Of a stretch of 31,883 nucleotides of DNA, positions 31,093-31,883 are shown in pieces (position 1 is the first letter of the stretch; each line of letters begins with the position of its first letter). The DNA is from a virus, in IMG/VR virus record IMGVR_UViG_3300021079_000723, positions 1 to 31,883 of that record. The stretch is one strand, 5' to 3'. The notes under the pieces are model-generated. The model did no database searches. It worked only from the letters and a program-made list of their open reading frames with translations, and was not told the origin of the DNA. The position numbers and the translations under genes were made by a program.

Positions 31093-31728
31093 ATGGAAAA
31101 ATCAGACCTGGATCAAATAAAAAATAAAATAAATTTTGATTTAGATTCTCAGATAATAAGTGGCAGAACGCTTCTTGACAGATTGTGTGTCATAGAAGAA
31201 AGCTCAAGAAAAACGGCTGCATATCTGGATAATAAATACGCTCCTTTCTATTATTACATTGGAAGATATTTAAAGGCAAAATCTTTATTAGAAATAGGTT
31301 TCAATATAGGTCTTTTAAGCTCTTGCTTTCTTCTTTCCTGTACCGGTGTTGAAACTTTTTTTGGATTTAAAGAAAACACCAATAATGAGTTCATACCAAT
31401 AAGAATAGGCAAAGCCAACATAAAAAAAACATTTAAAAAAAATAAAAATTTTTATATTGGTAAACTATATGATAAAAACTTCATAGAAATGTGCAATCAA
31501 ATTAAATGGGATGTTGTAATCATCAACGAAGAGCAATCTTATGATAAGCATCTTCAGTATCTGGAAACAGTTTGGGGGCAACTTAGTGAAAATGGAATTA
31601 TAATAGTCGATTATATTAAAAGTCATAAGCCATCAAAAACAGCATTTGACATATTCTGTCAAGAAAAATCGATAACTCCATATTTGTTTGAAACAAGATA
31701 TGGAACAGGAATAATTGTCAAAAATTAA
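31093..31728 (+). CDS. class I SAM-dependent methyltransferase-like protein
   Basis: A 211-residue protein with the Rossmann-like methyltransferase order. Motif I LLEIGFNIGLLSS (residues 65-77) carries a G-x-N-x-G-type AdoMet loop, and WDVVIINEEQSYD followed by LSENGIIIVDYI (about 139-175) matches the later strands of Methyltransf_24-type enzymes. The substrate cannot be read. It stands alone on the plus strand beside the recombination genes. No ribosome site is clear before the ATG, so the start is uncertain. Confidence 0.72.
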   Translation: MEKSDLDQIKNKINFDLDSQIISGRTLLDRLCVIEESSRKTAAYLDNKYAPFYYYIGRYLKAKSLLEIGFNIGLLSSCFLLSCTGVETFFGFKENTNNEFIPIRIGKANIKKTFKKNKNFYIGKLYDKNFIEMCNQIKWDVVIINEEQSYDKHLQYLETVWGQLSENGIIIVDYIKSHKPSKTAFDIFCQEKSITPYLFETRYGTGIIVKN

Positions 31729-31883
31729 TTTGGCTTTAATACAAAATCCACAAAAGAAATAGACATATTATTTTGTGTTGCCATATCATTTTTGTACCAA
31801 AACTCCATAATTCTTTTTTGTATTATTTTGTCCTCAATAAATATTTTATCTACTTCCGTTTTTATAATATCTTGTTCTAATAT
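31725..31883 (-). CDS. hypothetical protein, 3' end only (cut by window edge)
   Basis: An open frame of 52 codons and a stop runs off the right edge of the window. The visible C-terminus is helical and charged (ILEQDIIKTEVDK..., ending SFVDFVLKPN). Its stop overlaps the stop of the convergent methyltransferase gene by 4 bases. Too little is visible for a family name. Confidence 0.55.
   Translation of the reverse strand: MLEQDIIKTEVDKIFIEDKIIQKRIMEFWYKNDMATQNNMSISFVDFVLKPN

Overview
The window looks like part of a large, AT-rich tailed-phage genome related to the T4 group, probably from an uncultured phage of a Gram-negative host. It encodes a UvsX/RecA-type recombinase, a gp32-type single-stranded DNA-binding protein, a gp1-type dNMP kinase, a gp4-type head-completion nuclease, a Ski2/Hel308-type helicase and a Dam-type methylase. 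Most genes lie on the minus strand in tightly packed runs, with stop/start overlaps and AAGGA-type ribosome sites. Short plus-strand islands interrupt them. No tRNA, CRISPR array or insertion sequence was seen.

Layout. (a) 1-1350: small hypothetical and membrane proteins. (b) 1351-10408, minus strand: a complete PrkA - DUF444 (YeaH/YhbH) - SpoVR set, the bacterial starvation/sporulation signalling trio. SpoVR is split by two large inteins. A zinc-ribbon protein that appears to start at ATT lies just upstream of PrkA. (c) 10467-13335: small proteins and an ArdC-like antirestriction metallopeptidase. (d) 13336-15171: a homing-endonuclease patch with a LAGLIDADG gene, an HNH gene and HNH gene fragments. 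(e) 15172-19258, minus strand: a nuclease-like protein beside a Dam methylase, a small beta-rich protein, a fused heptose kinase/nucleotidyltransferase (HldE type) and a zinc-finger head-completion nuclease. (f) 19302-22501: small plus-strand genes, the dNMP kinase on the minus strand, and a 496-residue protein with 36 cysteines. (g) 22479-25727: a helicase with a third intein. (h) 25898-27450: small, probably well-expressed plus-strand genes, including two paralogous cassettes, each with a strong ribosome site and its own terminator. (i) 27469-31883: UvsX, SSB and accessory proteins, then an orphan methyltransferase and a gene cut by the window edge.

Two points stand out. First, a phage carries the whole PrkA-DUF444-SpoVR set as one apparent operon, which suggests control of host stationary-phase or stress physiology. 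Second, four proteins share a short amphipathic N-terminus with an (L/I)-x-E site soon after it. This resembles the capsid-targeting sequence of T4 internal proteins cut by the prohead protease. One of the four is the ArdC-like protein, so it may be packaged in the virion and injected with the DNA as an early antirestriction factor. All functional calls come from reading motifs by eye; no database search was run.
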